64,000 bases of DNA, taken from assembly GCA_964404895.1 (NCBI GenBank), contig CAYOLV010000001.1, forward strand, positions 1,054,001 through 1,118,000, given 5' to 3'. The notes beneath the pieces were generated by a model, which saw only the letters and a list, made by a program, of their open reading frames with translations, did not search any database and was not told where the DNA came from. The translations under genes were made by a program, and so were the position numbers. Source of the stretch: JBGSUZ01 sp964404895 (GTDB lineage: Bacteria > Bacillota > Clostridia > Peptostreptococcales > Acidaminobacteraceae). Shown in pieces: positions 34,210 through 43,766 of the stretch. Each line of letters opens with the position of its first letter. Position 1 is the stretch's first letter.

Positions 34210-34905
34210 ATGAAGAAGATTGGGATTATAGGTGCGATGGCACTGGAAATTAGAGGAATTAAAGAACATTTAGTCATTGCAGGCACTGACAATTACGCAG
34301 GGTTCACCTTTATTACAGGCAGTTTAAATGGCAAGATGATTGTTTTAACTGTCAGTGGCATTGGAAAAGTAAACGCCGCAATATGCACCCAATTGATGAT
34401 TGATCATTATAATGTAGATTGTATTATTAATACTGGAATTGCAGGCGCTTTAGATTCTGATTTGCGTTACTGTGACGTGGTTATTTCAGATGATGTTACC
34501 TATCACGATGTCAATCCTGATCAGATGATTTCTTGTTTCCCGAATAAAGAGCGATTTTACGCCGATCAGAGGCTAATCAATTATGCCATTCATGCCTGTG
34601 ATCTAACCCGAACTGAAAATTGGGACTACAAAGTTGGTCGAATTGTTTCAGGAGAACAGTTTGTTGCAGACGATCGTAAAAAGAAACAGATTATAAAGCA
34701 ATTTGATGCTCTCTGTGTAGAAATGGAAGGGGCTGCAATCGGCCATGTTGCCTATTGTAACCGAGTACCTTTTGTTGTAATTAGAAGTATTTCTGACAGT
34801 GCAGACCAAAATGCTTCGATGGATTATGAAACTTTTGAGAAAGTTTCTGCCAACATCTCTTCATTACTGGTAATCCAGATGATTCGTTTGATGAGTGATT
34901 ACTAG
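34210..34905 (+). CDS. mtnN: 5'-methylthioadenosine/S-adenosylhomocysteine nucleosidase
   Basis: This 231-residue enzyme cleaves methylthioadenosine and S-adenosylhomocysteine to adenine and the sugar thiols, removing product inhibition of methylation. Landmarks: IGIIGAMALEI, NTGIAGAL, the purine site VCVEMEGAAIGHV-type segment (here CVEMEGAAIGHVAY) and catalytic Asp in RSISDSAD. Length and motifs fit MtnN. Confidence 0.93.
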   Translation: MKKIGIIGAMALEIRGIKEHLVIAGTDNYAGFTFITGSLNGKMIVLTVSGIGKVNAAICTQLMIDHYNVDCIINTGIAGALDSDLRYCDVVISDDVTYHDVNPDQMISCFPNKERFYADQRLINYAIHACDLTRTENWDYKVGRIVSGEQFVADDRKKKQIIKQFDALCVEMEGAAIGHVAYCNRVPFVVIRSISDSADQNASMDYETFEKVSANISSLLVIQMIRLMSDY

Positions 34906-34957
34906 GGTCATGGGCGTGCTTTAATCTCAAAACGAAAAAATGTGTTCTAAATGAAAA

Positions 34958-34984
34958 AAAGGGCTATATTTTAATATAGCCCTT
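34958..34984 (-). terminator. Terminator of the diguanylate cyclase gene
   Basis: AAGGGCTATA/TATAGCCCTT with a strong T run only when read on the minus strand. The hairpin overlaps the last codons of the minus-strand gene. Confidence 0.75.
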
Positions 34985-36139
34985 ATAACCTATTCTGTTA
35001 CGTCCTTCAGCTTTGGCTTGGTACAAGCCTTTGTCTGCAGTTTCAAATAAAGCCTTGTAATCTTCACCATCCCAAGGGTAGACACTCATTCCAAGAGAAA
35101 TTGTAATTCTTGGTTCTGACTCTTTGTAAACGGTTTCTAATAGTCTTTCGCCAAAGGCGATGCCTTCTTTATAGCCCATCATTGGCAATGCCAATAAAAA
35201 TTCATCTCCACCATAGCGCCCAGCCAAATCCGTGTCACGAATACAATTTTTGATGATGGCAGCAAGGTTTTTAAGACACTTGTCACCTTTGGCATGTCCC
35301 AATTTATCGTTGATTTGCTTGAAGTAATCGATATCGAAAATAAACAACACAAACTTGGTGGTATTTCGATCTAAAATTAAAGAGTCGATGTCGGCTAGAA
35401 TGGATTTGCGGTTCAGCAATTTTGTGAGGTGATCGGTACGGTTCAGTTCAACCATGCGTTCTTTACTCATTTCCACATAGAAGGTTCTCTTTTTAACTTC
35501 CTTTTCAACAGCTTCTTCAAATTGATCTTTATAGTAGCTAGCTTCGTGATGAACCGTTTGGTAAAATTGATTGATGTCTTGAGTAATCATATAAAGCCCT
35601 AACAATGTAGATGCAATTATGACCCCAAGAGATATCCATAAAACCCATTCATTCATGTTGATAGAGACACAGACAAAAGCCACAAACTGCATCAGCCAAT
35701 AAACAGTAAAGAATCGATTGAGTGCTAATTTTTTTACATAAAATATGGCAAGTCCGCCAAGGAAGATGGCGACTGCAGTTAGTAAGATATTGTTATAATA
35801 GAAGGTTAATAGGTACGGTTGCGTTTTAATAAATATAAAAATGATGACGGGAATCAATGTGGACAGTAAGGTCAAGTGTACAGACTCTTTCTTAGGTAAT
35901 TGCAAAGAAAGAATACATAACATCATTAAGCTAGACAATATGGTATAAAATAACTTAATAAAAATAGGAGTATTGGTGAGAAACAAGCCTGAAAAGCCTA
36001 AAAGAATTACGGGGGATAATTGGCTGAGACCAATAATTTTCATTTCAGGACTAAGAGATTTATGGGTGTATGCAGAACAAAAGAGACCTGCAGAGGAAAT
36101 AACAGCACATTGTATGAGTAAACTTAGAATAATTGACAT
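34964..36139 (-). CDS. Membrane-bound diguanylate cyclase (GGDEF)
   Basis: This 391-residue protein has about six to seven hydrophobic segments in its first 200 residues, a short linker, then a GGDEF domain (about 235-388). The active site is RYGGDEF and the product-inhibition site RDTD lies five residues before it, so it should make cyclic di-GMP and be feedback-controlled. The start has AAGGAGATG upstream. The sensory membrane part resembles no named domain that I can assign. Confidence 0.9.
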   Translation of the reverse strand: MSIILSLLIQCAVISSAGLFCSAYTHKSLSPEMKIIGLSQLSPVILLGFSGLFLTNTPIFIKLFYTILSSLMMLCILSLQLPKKESVHLTLLSTLIPVIIFIFIKTQPYLLTFYYNNILLTAVAIFLGGLAIFYVKKLALNRFFTVYWLMQFVAFVCVSINMNEWVLWISLGVIIASTLLGLYMITQDINQFYQTVHHEASYYKDQFEEAVEKEVKKRTFYVEMSKERMVELNRTDHLTKLLNRKSILADIDSLILDRNTTKFVLFIFDIDYFKQINDKLGHAKGDKCLKNLAAIIKNCIRDTDLAGRYGGDEFLLALPMMGYKEGIAFGERLLETVYKESEPRITISLGMSVYPWDGEDYKALFETADKGLYQAKAEGRNRIGYKGYIKI

Positions 36140-36232
36140 GAACGCATCTCCTTAAACTATCTGTATTTCCATTTTAACATAATATCCATATTTTGAAGAG
36201 ACTATCAACTGAAGCAAAAATAAAGTATTTTT

Positions 36233-36261
36233 TTGACAAGGTCCTGAATCTCGTATATAAT
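36233..36261 (+). promoter_or_regulatory. Promoter of asnS
   Basis: TTGACA, 17-base spacer, TATAAT, directly upstream of the T-box leader. Confidence 0.85.
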
Positions 36262-36267
36262 ATGCTC

Positions 36268-36550
36268 AATAGTAATATAATACTTGCGTTGATAGGAAGA
36301 GTAAACTGTATGGTAGTCTTAGCGAGTTGGGAATGGTGAGAGCCCAATGGCGGATTACAGTTGAAGAACATCCTTGAGCACTTGACCGAAATGATTTATT
36401 CAGAGTAGATTCAAGCGGATTTCCTCCGTTACGGGGAAGTTGATATGTTAGTATCAACATGAGAGGTTGTTGTAAGACAACTATAAGGGTGGCACCGCGA
36501 ATAACTTTCGTCCCTTCTATTACACATAGGAGGAATGGGAGTTTTTTTAT
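36268..36550 (+). promoter_or_regulatory. T-box leader of asnS
   Basis: The conserved T-box sequence AAGGGTGGCACCGCG is at 36485-36499, followed by a terminator hairpin ending in a T run (36510-36548). The leader is about 280 bases, the normal size. It should read uncharged tRNA-Asn; I have not fixed the specifier codon. Confidence 0.92.
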
Positions 36551-36578
36551 TGCAACAAAAAAGACGAGGAGGTAAAAT

Positions 36579-37964
36579 ATGATACTTTTTAAAGACTTAT
36601 TTAACACGTATTCCGATCTTAAAGGTCAGCAAATTCAAGTTGGCGGTTGGATCAGAACCATGAGAGACAGCAAGACGTTTGGGTTTATTGAACTCAACGA
36701 TGGAACAACTTTTAAGAACATTCAGATTGTATTTGATGATCAATTAGAAAACTTCCAAGAAATCGTCAAATTGCAAATTGCTTCTTCTCTGATTGTTACA
36801 GGTGAAATTGTTCTCACACCAGATGCTAAACAGCCTTTTGAAATCAAAGCTTCAGAAATTCAAGTAGAAGGTACATCATCGGCTGAGTTTCCCCTTCAAA
36901 AGAAACGCCATACAATGGAGTACTTAAGAACCATTGCGCACCTTAGACCGAGAAGCAACACGTTTTCAGCAGTATTCAGAGTAAGATCTGTTGCCGCTTA
37001 TGCGATCCACAAATTCTTCCAAGATCAAGGTTTCGTATATGTACACACACCAATCATTACAGGCAGTGATGCTGAAGGTGCTGGTGAAATGTTCAGAGTT
37101 ACAACTTTAGACTTGAACAATATCCCTAAGTCAAAAGAGGGCAAAATTGATACTGATTTAGACTTCTTTGGTAAAGAAACTAACTTAACCGTTTCTGGAC
37201 AGCTTGAAGGCGAAACTTATGCCATGGCTTTCAGAAATATTTACACATTTGGTCCAACTTTTAGAGCTGAAAATTCAAATACAGCGAGACATGCTGCGGA
37301 ATTTTGGATGATTGAGCCTGAAATGGCTTTTGCTGAACTCAAAGATAACATGGAAGTTGCAGAAGCAATGCTGAAATACATTATCAAATACGTCATGGCA
37401 GAGTGTCCAGACGAGATGGCCTTCTTCAATGAAAGAATTGACAAAGGATTGATTGAAAGACTTGAAAGTGTTGCAAATTCAGATTTTGGTGTTGTAACTT
37501 ATACTGAGGCAGTTGAAATGCTACAAAAGGCACCTGTAGAGTTTGAATATCCTGTAGAATGGGGTATCGATCTTCAAACAGAGCACGAACGTTACATTAC
37601 AGAGCAAATTTTCAAGAAACCTGTATTTGTCATTAACTATCCAAAAGACATTAAAGCTTTCTATATGAAGCTTAACGATGATGGTAAAACAGTAGCGGCA
37701 ATGGATCTTTTGGTACCAGGCGTTGGTGAAATCATCGGTGGTTCTCAAAGAGAAGATCGTTACGACGTTTTACTGGACCGTATCAAACAAATGGATCTCA
37801 ACGAAGAAGATTACTGGTGGTATCTTGACCTTCGTAAGTATGGTTCTGTAAGACATGCGGGATATGGACTCGGTTTTGAAAGAGCAATCATGTACTTAAC
37901 AGGCATGAGCAATATCAGAGACGTTGTACCTTTCCCAAGAACGGTTAAAAACGCTGAGTTTTAA
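36579..37964 (+). CDS. asnS: Asparaginyl-tRNA synthetase
   Basis: This 461-residue class IIb synthetase charges tRNA-Asn. It has an N-terminal OB fold (IQVGGWIRTMRDSKTFGF), motif 2 (FRAENSNTARHAAEFWMIEPE, landmark FRAENS) and motif 3 (GYGLGFERA). Asn rather than Asp specificity is supported by the T-box context and the overall AsnRS-like length and sequence. ACGAGGAGG precedes the ATG. Confidence 0.95.
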   Translation: MILFKDLFNTYSDLKGQQIQVGGWIRTMRDSKTFGFIELNDGTTFKNIQIVFDDQLENFQEIVKLQIASSLIVTGEIVLTPDAKQPFEIKASEIQVEGTSSAEFPLQKKRHTMEYLRTIAHLRPRSNTFSAVFRVRSVAAYAIHKFFQDQGFVYVHTPIITGSDAEGAGEMFRVTTLDLNNIPKSKEGKIDTDLDFFGKETNLTVSGQLEGETYAMAFRNIYTFGPTFRAENSNTARHAAEFWMIEPEMAFAELKDNMEVAEAMLKYIIKYVMAECPDEMAFFNERIDKGLIERLESVANSDFGVVTYTEAVEMLQKAPVEFEYPVEWGIDLQTEHERYITEQIFKKPVFVINYPKDIKAFYMKLNDDGKTVAAMDLLVPGVGEIIGGSQREDRYDVLLDRIKQMDLNEEDYWWYLDLRKYGSVRHAGYGLGFERAIMYLTGMSNIRDVVPFPRTVKNAEF

Positions 37965-38003
37965 TGAAGTAAATAAGTAATATAAATTTCTAAGGATTAA
38001 TAT

Positions 38004-38034
38004 AAAAAAGGATCGCAGACGCGATCCTTTTTTT
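38004..38034. terminator. Bidirectional terminator after asnS
   Basis: AAAAAGGATCGC and GCGATCCTTTTT with T runs on both sides. Confidence 0.88.
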
Positions 38035-38083
38035 GTTTGAATTTGTGTTGTAAATATTTGATTAAAATGCTAAAAGCTAATGT

Positions 38084-38650
38084 CTAAACAGATCCGTCTG
38101 TATCATCAGGATTTCCGGCGTTATTTAGACCGGTTGGCTGTTCTGGATCTTTAAAATCAGTTGGGTCTTCTAGATCAATGGCGTTATTGCCACCAACCTC
38201 ATCTTCTGATTCTGAATACTCTTCGTCTGGACTTGCCGCGTAGATCGGTTCTCTGCTGCTAGGCAAAGGTTCAATCTGGATTGCTTCTTCTAAGCGTTGA
38301 ATAAATACAGCTTTTTCAATAGGCTTTCTAATGAAAGAGCGTACCTGAAGTTCTTTTGCACGCAGTACAAAATCACTTTTGGCATGTTCAGTGACCACAA
38401 TGACGGGGAGGTCTAAGTAACGAGGATTTTCTCTTAACCGACTGACAAGATCCAAACCATTTTCTGATTTTAATGTAATGTCCATTAAAATCAAATCAAC
38501 AGTTTTCCCAAAAGACTCAATCGCCTGAAACATGCCAAATTCACTGCCTGCTGTAAAAACTTTAACATTCATATCTTTAAGCATCAGCTTCATCACTTCA
38601 ATAACAGTGGGAGAATCTTCTATGATTAAAATACGTTTCATTTCACCCAT
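38084..38650 (-). CDS. Single-domain response regulator with acidic tail
   Basis: This 188-residue protein has a receiver domain (residues 1-125: IIEDSPT, phospho-acceptor in ILMDITL, Thr in VVTEH, Lys in IRKP) and no DNA-binding domain. Instead, about 60 residues follow that are rich in Asp, Glu, Asn and Pro. It starts 16 bases after an Hpt-domain gene. The pair looks like part of a phosphorelay whose kinase is encoded elsewhere. AGAGGTGA lies upstream of the ATG. Confidence 0.85.
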   Translation of the reverse strand: MGEMKRILIIEDSPTVIEVMKLMLKDMNVKVFTAGSEFGMFQAIESFGKTVDLILMDITLKSENGLDLVSRLRENPRYLDLPVIVVTEHAKSDFVLRAKELQVRSFIRKPIEKAVFIQRLEEAIQIEPLPSSREPIYAASPDEEYSESEDEVGGNNAIDLEDPTDFKDPEQPTGLNNAGNPDDTDGSV

Positions 38651-38665
38651 TCAAGGTCACCTCTA

Positions 38666-39016
38666 TTAGCGATTGTAATATTTTAAAAAAGTATCTTTGA
38701 AACCGTTGAAAGCGGAACTCATTCTTTCAATGTGAGGATAAAGGTCTTCGAAGTCTTCAGCCTTCATTTTATCATTTAGGGCTTTGGCTTCAACTAACAT
38801 TTCATCAAACTTCATATTGGCACTGACCCCTTTAATATTGTGGGAAATATTTTTGATGTTTTCAAAATTGCCTTTTTGATAGGCGATTTTAATTTTAAAT
38901 ATCTCGTCTGTCATTTCCTCAATAAAAGTATCATACAGTTCAAAGAGATCTTCTTTGGGAAGACCAATTTCAGTACTGAGTGAATCAATAATTTCCAGCA
39001 TTCTTTCTTCTGTCAT
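38666..39016 (-). CDS. Histidine phosphotransfer (Hpt) domain protein
   Basis: This 116-residue all-helical protein carries the Hpt motif ISHNIKGVSANM, whose His is the phospho-acceptor. It would pass phosphate to or from a receiver such as the product of the next gene. It begins 13 bases after the MgtC-like gene on the same strand, and no histidine kinase is nearby. Confidence 0.85.
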   Translation of the reverse strand: MTEERMLEIIDSLSTEIGLPKEDLFELYDTFIEEMTDEIFKIKIAYQKGNFENIKNISHNIKGVSANMKFDEMLVEAKALNDKMKAEDFEDLYPHIERMSSAFNGFKDTFLKYYNR

Positions 39017-39028
39017 GGTTTTCAGCTC

Positions 39029-39721
39029 CTAAGCGTTTGAATTTGAGAGATCGGTGATACTGTTGACGCCTTCAAGATCATAAAGGTCATCAATAAATTT
39101 GACCGTATCAAAATTTTTAGGATATTTGATACTCATGTTAATGACACTTGAGAGGGAATTGAGGTTTTCAAGCTTAATGTCATGGATGATGCAGTCGTGT
39201 TCTCCAGTGATCACACCAATTTTACCAAGCTGTCCTGGGCGGTTTTGAATTTCAATAGTGAAAACCTTAAGACGGCTGGCAGAAGTAATTTTGTTTTCGA
39301 ATCTGGCAAAGCCGAGCAAGACCACTAGAACAGTCAGTGTGGTGAAAGTGGCTAGCAAGAAGTGACCTGCACCAATGGCAATACCAATACAGGCGATTGT
39401 CCAAAGGCTGGCGGCAGTGGTTAGTCCTGAAACACTATTGCCCTCTCTAATGATTGTCCCTGCACCTAAAAAGCCAATACCGCTAAGAACTGCGGCACCA
39501 AATCGGCCTGGGTCAAGGTTGACAACGTTGGAATAGTTGACAATCAGTATGGTGTTTACTGTCATGACCAATGTGGAACCGACACAAACCAAAATATGGG
39601 TTCTGAGGCCCGCAGGTCTATTGATGCTCTCTCTTTCCATACCAATTAGCCCACCTAGGAAGCAAGCCAATAGTATTTTGATGATCATATCAAGGTCTAA
39701 TCCAAAAGTGTCCATGAACAT
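39029..39721 (-). CDS. MgtC/SapB family membrane protein
   Basis: This 230-residue protein has four to five membrane helices with the family motif LIGMERESINRPAGLRTHILV (landmark GMERE and GLRTHIL) and GIGFLGAGTI, followed by a C-terminal soluble ACT-like domain (about 150-225). Members are linked to Mg2+ limitation and membrane potential, but the mechanism is not settled. Start at the ATG at 39721 or two codons later. Confidence 0.9.
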   Translation of the reverse strand: MFMDTFGLDLDMIIKILLACFLGGLIGMERESINRPAGLRTHILVCVGSTLVMTVNTILIVNYSNVVNLDPGRFGAAVLSGIGFLGAGTIIREGNSVSGLTTAASLWTIACIGIAIGAGHFLLATFTTLTVLVVLLGFARFENKITSASRLKVFTIEIQNRPGQLGKIGVITGEHDCIIHDIKLENLNSLSSVINMSIKYPKNFDTVKFIDDLYDLEGVNSITDLSNSNA

Positions 39722-39887
39722 CCCCGCTTTCTTTATGCTATAAAATATTAGTACCCCAAAGAAATGAAATCATTTATTCATTTTTGAATAAAGTAATTGC
39801 AAGTTATAGATAACATTTTAAGCTATATTTGAGAATTTTGTAACAACTATTATTGAAAAATGCCTTAAAACTTGCAGTTTCTTGAAG

Positions 39888-39893
39888 TATAAT
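39888..39893 (+). promoter_or_regulatory. Probable -10 box of the tdh-ftcD-hutI-fchA operon
   Basis: TATAAT in an A/T-rich intergenic region about 65 bases before the first start; a good -35 box is not visible (TTAAAA at 17-base spacing). Confidence 0.45.
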
Positions 39894-39958
39894 AGAGGTG
39901 CACAGAAAAATGAACATTACAGGTCACCAAAATTGCTTGTCAAAAGGGGTGTATGTAT

Positions 39959-40921
39959 ATGAAAAGAATCTTAGTAACAGGAGCAGTCGGACAAATTGGA
40001 ACAGAGTTGGTTAGACATTTGCAAAGGATTTATGGTCATGACCAAGTCATTGCGTCTAGCATTCATTCGTGCAATAATCCGGTCACTTGCAAAGATTTAA
40101 TTTTTGAAGAATTAGATGTCACAAAAGCCAATGAAATATTCGACGTGGCTAAAAAGTACCAAGTCGATACAGTCATTCACCTAGCAGCACTTTTGTCTGC
40201 AGTAGGTGAGAATAATCCAGCTCTTTTGTGGGATGTAAACATGAACGGTCTTTACAACGTTCTAGAAGTGGCAAGACAAGAAAAGTTAGCAGTCTTTACA
40301 CCGAGTTCCATCGCTGCCTTTGGCCCGTCAACGCCACAAGATTTGACGCCACAAGACACTATTCAAAGACCAACTACCATTTATGGGGTTTCTAAAGTAG
40401 CAGGGGAATTGCTCTGTGATTACTACCACCAAAAATTTGGTGTAGACACCAGAGGCGTCAGATACCCAGGCCTTATTTCAAATGCGGCGCTTCCTGGGGG
40501 TGGCACGACAGACTATGCGGTTCATATTTATTATGATGCCCTTAAAAAAGGTAGTTTTGAGTGTGAGCTTGAAGCCAATACCCAAATGGATATGATGTAT
40601 ATGCCTGACGCTTTAGATGCCATAGTAAATCTTATGGAAGCTGATCCTTCTAAATTGATCCATCGTAATGCGTTCAATGTAACGGCAATGAGTTTTACCC
40701 CAGATATTATCTATCGGGAAATTAAAAAGCATATACCAAACTTTACAATAAATTACAATGTCAATCCTATGAAACAAGCCATAGCAAATTCTTGGCCAAA
40801 TTCTTTAGATGATTCAGCCGCAAGAAAAGAATGGGGTTGGAATCCGGTATATGATCTGGAATCAATGACGATTGACATGCTCAGCAAACTGAAAACTAAA
40901 TTTGACAAGGAGGCACTATAA
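39959..40921 (+). CDS. L-threonine 3-dehydrogenase, SDR type
   Basis: This 320-residue NAD-dependent enzyme is of the extended SDR family. It has GAVGQIGTEL for NAD, the PSSIAAFGPSTP segment, the catalytic YGVSK, and RYPGLISNAALPGGGTTDYAVHIY (landmarks RYPGLIS and PGGGTTDYA) that mark SDR threonine dehydrogenases. The product is 2-amino-3-ketobutyrate, which goes to glycine and acetyl-CoA. The start at 39959 is chosen for its spacing from AAAAGGGG; an ATG at 39953 is possible. It leads an operon otherwise devoted to histidine degradation. Confidence 0.88.
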   Translation: MKRILVTGAVGQIGTELVRHLQRIYGHDQVIASSIHSCNNPVTCKDLIFEELDVTKANEIFDVAKKYQVDTVIHLAALLSAVGENNPALLWDVNMNGLYNVLEVARQEKLAVFTPSSIAAFGPSTPQDLTPQDTIQRPTTIYGVSKVAGELLCDYYHQKFGVDTRGVRYPGLISNAALPGGGTTDYAVHIYYDALKKGSFECELEANTQMDMMYMPDALDAIVNLMEADPSKLIHRNAFNVTAMSFTPDIIYREIKKHIPNFTINYNVNPMKQAIANSWPNSLDDSAARKEWGWNPVYDLESMTIDMLSKLKTKFDKEAL

Positions 40922-40924
40922 AAC

Positions 40925-41818
40925 ATGAACAAAATTGTGCAATGCGTCCCTAACTTTAGCGAAGGAAGAAATTTAGACATTATCGAGAAAATTGTTGAGA
41001 ACTTCAGAGGCAAAAACGATGTGAAACTTTTGGACTATTCAAATGATGAAGATCATAACAGAGTAGTTGTAACTGTTGTAGGTGAACCTGGACCTCTTAA
41101 AGCTGCTGTCGTAGCGGCAATGGGAACTGCAAAAGAATTGATCGACATGACAAAACACAGTGGTCAACACCCTAGAATGGGCGCGACTGACGTTGTTCCA
41201 TTTATTCCAATTAGAAACGTAACCATGGATGAGTGTGTAGCTCTTGCAAAAGAGACAGCTCAATTAGCATATGAAACACACGGACTCCCTTCATTCTTCT
41301 ATGAAAAAGCAGCTTCAGCGCCACATAGAGAAAACCTTGCAGAAGTAAGAAAAGGTCAATTTGAAGGCATGGCAGAAAAAGTGAAGAAACCTGAATGGAC
41401 GCCAGACTTTGGTACAGATATTCATCCAACTGCAGGTATTACAGCTATTGGTGCTAGAATGCCACTTGTCGCATTCAATGTAAATTTAGATACAGATAAT
41501 TTGGAAATTGCCAACAAAATTGCTAAGAATGTAAGACACTTGTCAGGTGGTCTTAGATACTGTAAAGCCATTGGCATCGACTTAGAAGACAGAGGTCAAG
41601 TTCAAGTTTCTATGAACATGACAGATTACACTAAAACACCACTTTACAGATCAATCGAGTTAATCAAAATTGAAGCAAGAAGATACGGCGTTAACGTTGT
41701 AGGCAGCGAAGTCATCGGTTTAGTGCCTATGGAAGCGCTTATTCAAACAGCTGAATACTACCTTGGCATTGAAGAATTCTCAATGGATCAAGTGCTTGAA
41801 AAAAGAATCATGGAGTAG
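40925..41818 (+). CDS. ftcD: Glutamate formiminotransferase
   Basis: This 297-residue enzyme moves the formimino group of N-formimino-glutamate to tetrahydrofolate, yielding glutamate. Landmarks: CVPNFSEGRN at the start, SGQHPRMGATDVVPFIP, and a C-terminal region of the transferase type. The cyclodeaminase domain, fused to it in animals, is separate here (fchA at 43103). It begins three bases after tdh and is followed within four bases by hutI. Confidence 0.95.
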   Translation: MNKIVQCVPNFSEGRNLDIIEKIVENFRGKNDVKLLDYSNDEDHNRVVVTVVGEPGPLKAAVVAAMGTAKELIDMTKHSGQHPRMGATDVVPFIPIRNVTMDECVALAKETAQLAYETHGLPSFFYEKAASAPHRENLAEVRKGQFEGMAEKVKKPEWTPDFGTDIHPTAGITAIGARMPLVAFNVNLDTDNLEIANKIAKNVRHLSGGLRYCKAIGIDLEDRGQVQVSMNMTDYTKTPLYRSIELIKIEARRYGVNVVGSEVIGLVPMEALIQTAEYYLGIEEFSMDQVLEKRIME

Positions 41819-41822
41819 TCAG

Positions 41823-43082
41823 ATGAAAACTTTGATATTAAAAGATGCTGCTCAAGTCGTGACTTGTAGCGGATTCAAAGCTAAAAAAGGCACAAAAGAA
41901 ATGAACGATATCGGCGTGATTGAAAACGGATCAGTAGTCGTTCAAGATGGCAAAATTGTGGCTGTAGGCGGGGACTTAGACTTATCCATCTACTCAGACG
42001 CAGAAGTCATCGACTGCAAAGGCAAAACGGTTATGCCGGGCTTTGTAGACTCACACACCCACTTTGTCTTTGGTGGTTATAGAGACGACGAATACAGCTG
42101 GCGCCTTAGAGGTGACAGCTACATGGATATAATGAACAGAGGCGGCGGTATTGCCAATTCTGTAAATGGTACCCGTCAGGCTTCAAAAGAAGAACTCTTT
42201 GCCGTAGGTAAGAAAAGACTGGACAGCATGGTGCGTTTTGGCGTGACAACGGTAGAAGGCAAAAGCGGTTACGGTCTTGATTATGAAACTGAAATCAAGC
42301 AGTTGGAAGTCATGAAAGACCTACAAGAAAACCACTCTATGGACATAGTGACTACTTTCATGGGGGCTCACTCAGTTCCTGTGCCTTACAAGGGCAGAGG
42401 CAGTGAATTTGTAGATTTTCTCATCAAAGAAGTTATGCCAGAAGTGAGAGACAGAAAACTGGCTGAGTTCTGCGATATTTTCTGCGAGCAAAATGTTTTT
42501 TCAATTGAAGAGTCTCGTCATTTGTTAACAGTTGCTAAAGAGATGGGTTTTAAAACGAAAATTCATGCAGATGAAATCGTTCAATTAGGCGGCGCAGAAC
42601 TTGCAGCTGAAGTGGGCTGTACATCTGCAGATCACTTACTTCAAGCTTCAGATGCAGGCATTAAAGCTATGGCAGATAAAGACGTGATTGCAACAGTTTT
42701 ACCTTGCACTGCCTTTAGTCTCAGAGAACACTTTGCCCGTGCTAGAAAAATGATTGACGAAGGTTGTGCAGTAGCTGTAGCAACAGACTTCAACCCAGGA
42801 AGCTGTTTTACAGAATCGATTCCTCTTGCCATTGCCCTATGTACTTTAAATATGCAAATGAGCATTGAAGAAGTGGTGACAGCCCTTACCATCAATGGTG
42901 CAGCAGCGGTGGGTCGTGCTGACCAAGTGGGCAGTATCGATGTTGGCAAGCAAGCGGATTTGGTCATTCATGAGTTTCCTTCTTACAAATTCCTGCCTTA
43001 TCATATAGCAGTTTCTACTGTAGAAAAAGTTATCAAAAAAGGTAGAATGATATATGACGCAACACAAATCCAGATTTTATAA
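41823..43082 (+). CDS. hutI: Imidazolonepropionase
   Basis: This 419-residue metal amidohydrolase opens 4-imidazolone-5-propionate to N-formimino-glutamate. It has the metal motif DSHTHFVFGGYR, TFMGAHSVP, IHADEI and VATDFNPGS. I start it at the ATG four bases after the ftcD stop, which gives MKTLILKDAAQV; an earlier in-frame ATG lies inside ftcD. Urocanase (hutU) is not in the window. Confidence 0.94.
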   Translation: MKTLILKDAAQVVTCSGFKAKKGTKEMNDIGVIENGSVVVQDGKIVAVGGDLDLSIYSDAEVIDCKGKTVMPGFVDSHTHFVFGGYRDDEYSWRLRGDSYMDIMNRGGGIANSVNGTRQASKEELFAVGKKRLDSMVRFGVTTVEGKSGYGLDYETEIKQLEVMKDLQENHSMDIVTTFMGAHSVPVPYKGRGSEFVDFLIKEVMPEVRDRKLAEFCDIFCEQNVFSIEESRHLLTVAKEMGFKTKIHADEIVQLGGAELAAEVGCTSADHLLQASDAGIKAMADKDVIATVLPCTAFSLREHFARARKMIDEGCAVAVATDFNPGSCFTESIPLAIALCTLNMQMSIEEVVTALTINGAAAVGRADQVGSIDVGKQADLVIHEFPSYKFLPYHIAVSTVEKVIKKGRMIYDATQIQIL

Positions 43083-43102
43083 TAATCCTAGGAGGAACAA
43101 TC

Positions 43103-43720
43103 ATGTTAGCACAAATGAAAATTACTGAATTTATGGATGCTCTTGCTTCAAGCGCTCCAGTACCAGGCGGCGGCAGTGTTGCTGCAGTATCTGGCGGTAT
43201 ATCTGCGGCTTTAGTAGAAATGGTAGCCAATTTAACAATCGGTAAGAAAAACTACGAAGCAGTAGATGAAGAAATGAAAGGCATATCAGCTAAAGCTAGC
43301 CCTTACAAAGGTATTTTTGCTGAAGCTATTGATAAAGATGCAGAAGCTTTTGACGGCTACATGAAAGCCATGAAATTGCCTAAGGAAACAGATGAAGATA
43401 AAAAAGTAAGAACTGCAGAAATGCAAAAATGCATTAAAGAATCTGCAAACGTGCCACTTCAAACAGCTAGAGATGCTTTCTCTTTAATGGGAATGATTGA
43501 AGCGGTTGTTGTCAGAGGCAACAGCAATGCAGTTACAGATGGAGCAGTTGCTGCGATGATGGCAAGAGCTGCAGTTTTAGGTGCGATCTACAACGTAAGA
43601 ATCAATCTTGGCAGCATCAAAGATGAAGCTTATGTGACAGAAGTGACAGCTGAAATTGATAAAATGGAAAATGAAACAAAAGAGATCGAAGCAAGAATCC
43701 TTGGTTTGGTTAAGTTATAA
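43103..43720 (+). CDS. fchA: Formimidoyltetrahydrofolate cyclodeaminase
   Basis: This 205-residue helical enzyme converts formimino-tetrahydrofolate to methenyl-tetrahydrofolate and ammonia, completing the one-carbon branch of histidine degradation. The hallmark is APVPGGGSVAAVSGG; GNSNAVTDGAVAAMM lies near the C-terminus. TAGGAGGA precedes the ATG and a terminator follows, so it closes the operon. Confidence 0.94.
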   Translation: MLAQMKITEFMDALASSAPVPGGGSVAAVSGGISAALVEMVANLTIGKKNYEAVDEEMKGISAKASPYKGIFAEAIDKDAEAFDGYMKAMKLPKETDEDKKVRTAEMQKCIKESANVPLQTARDAFSLMGMIEAVVVRGNSNAVTDGAVAAMMARAAVLGAIYNVRINLGSIKDEAYVTEVTAEIDKMENETKEIEARILGLVKL

Positions 43721-43766
43721 ATTCTGCGTATAAATTTTATATTCCTATAGCTTTAGAATTATAATT

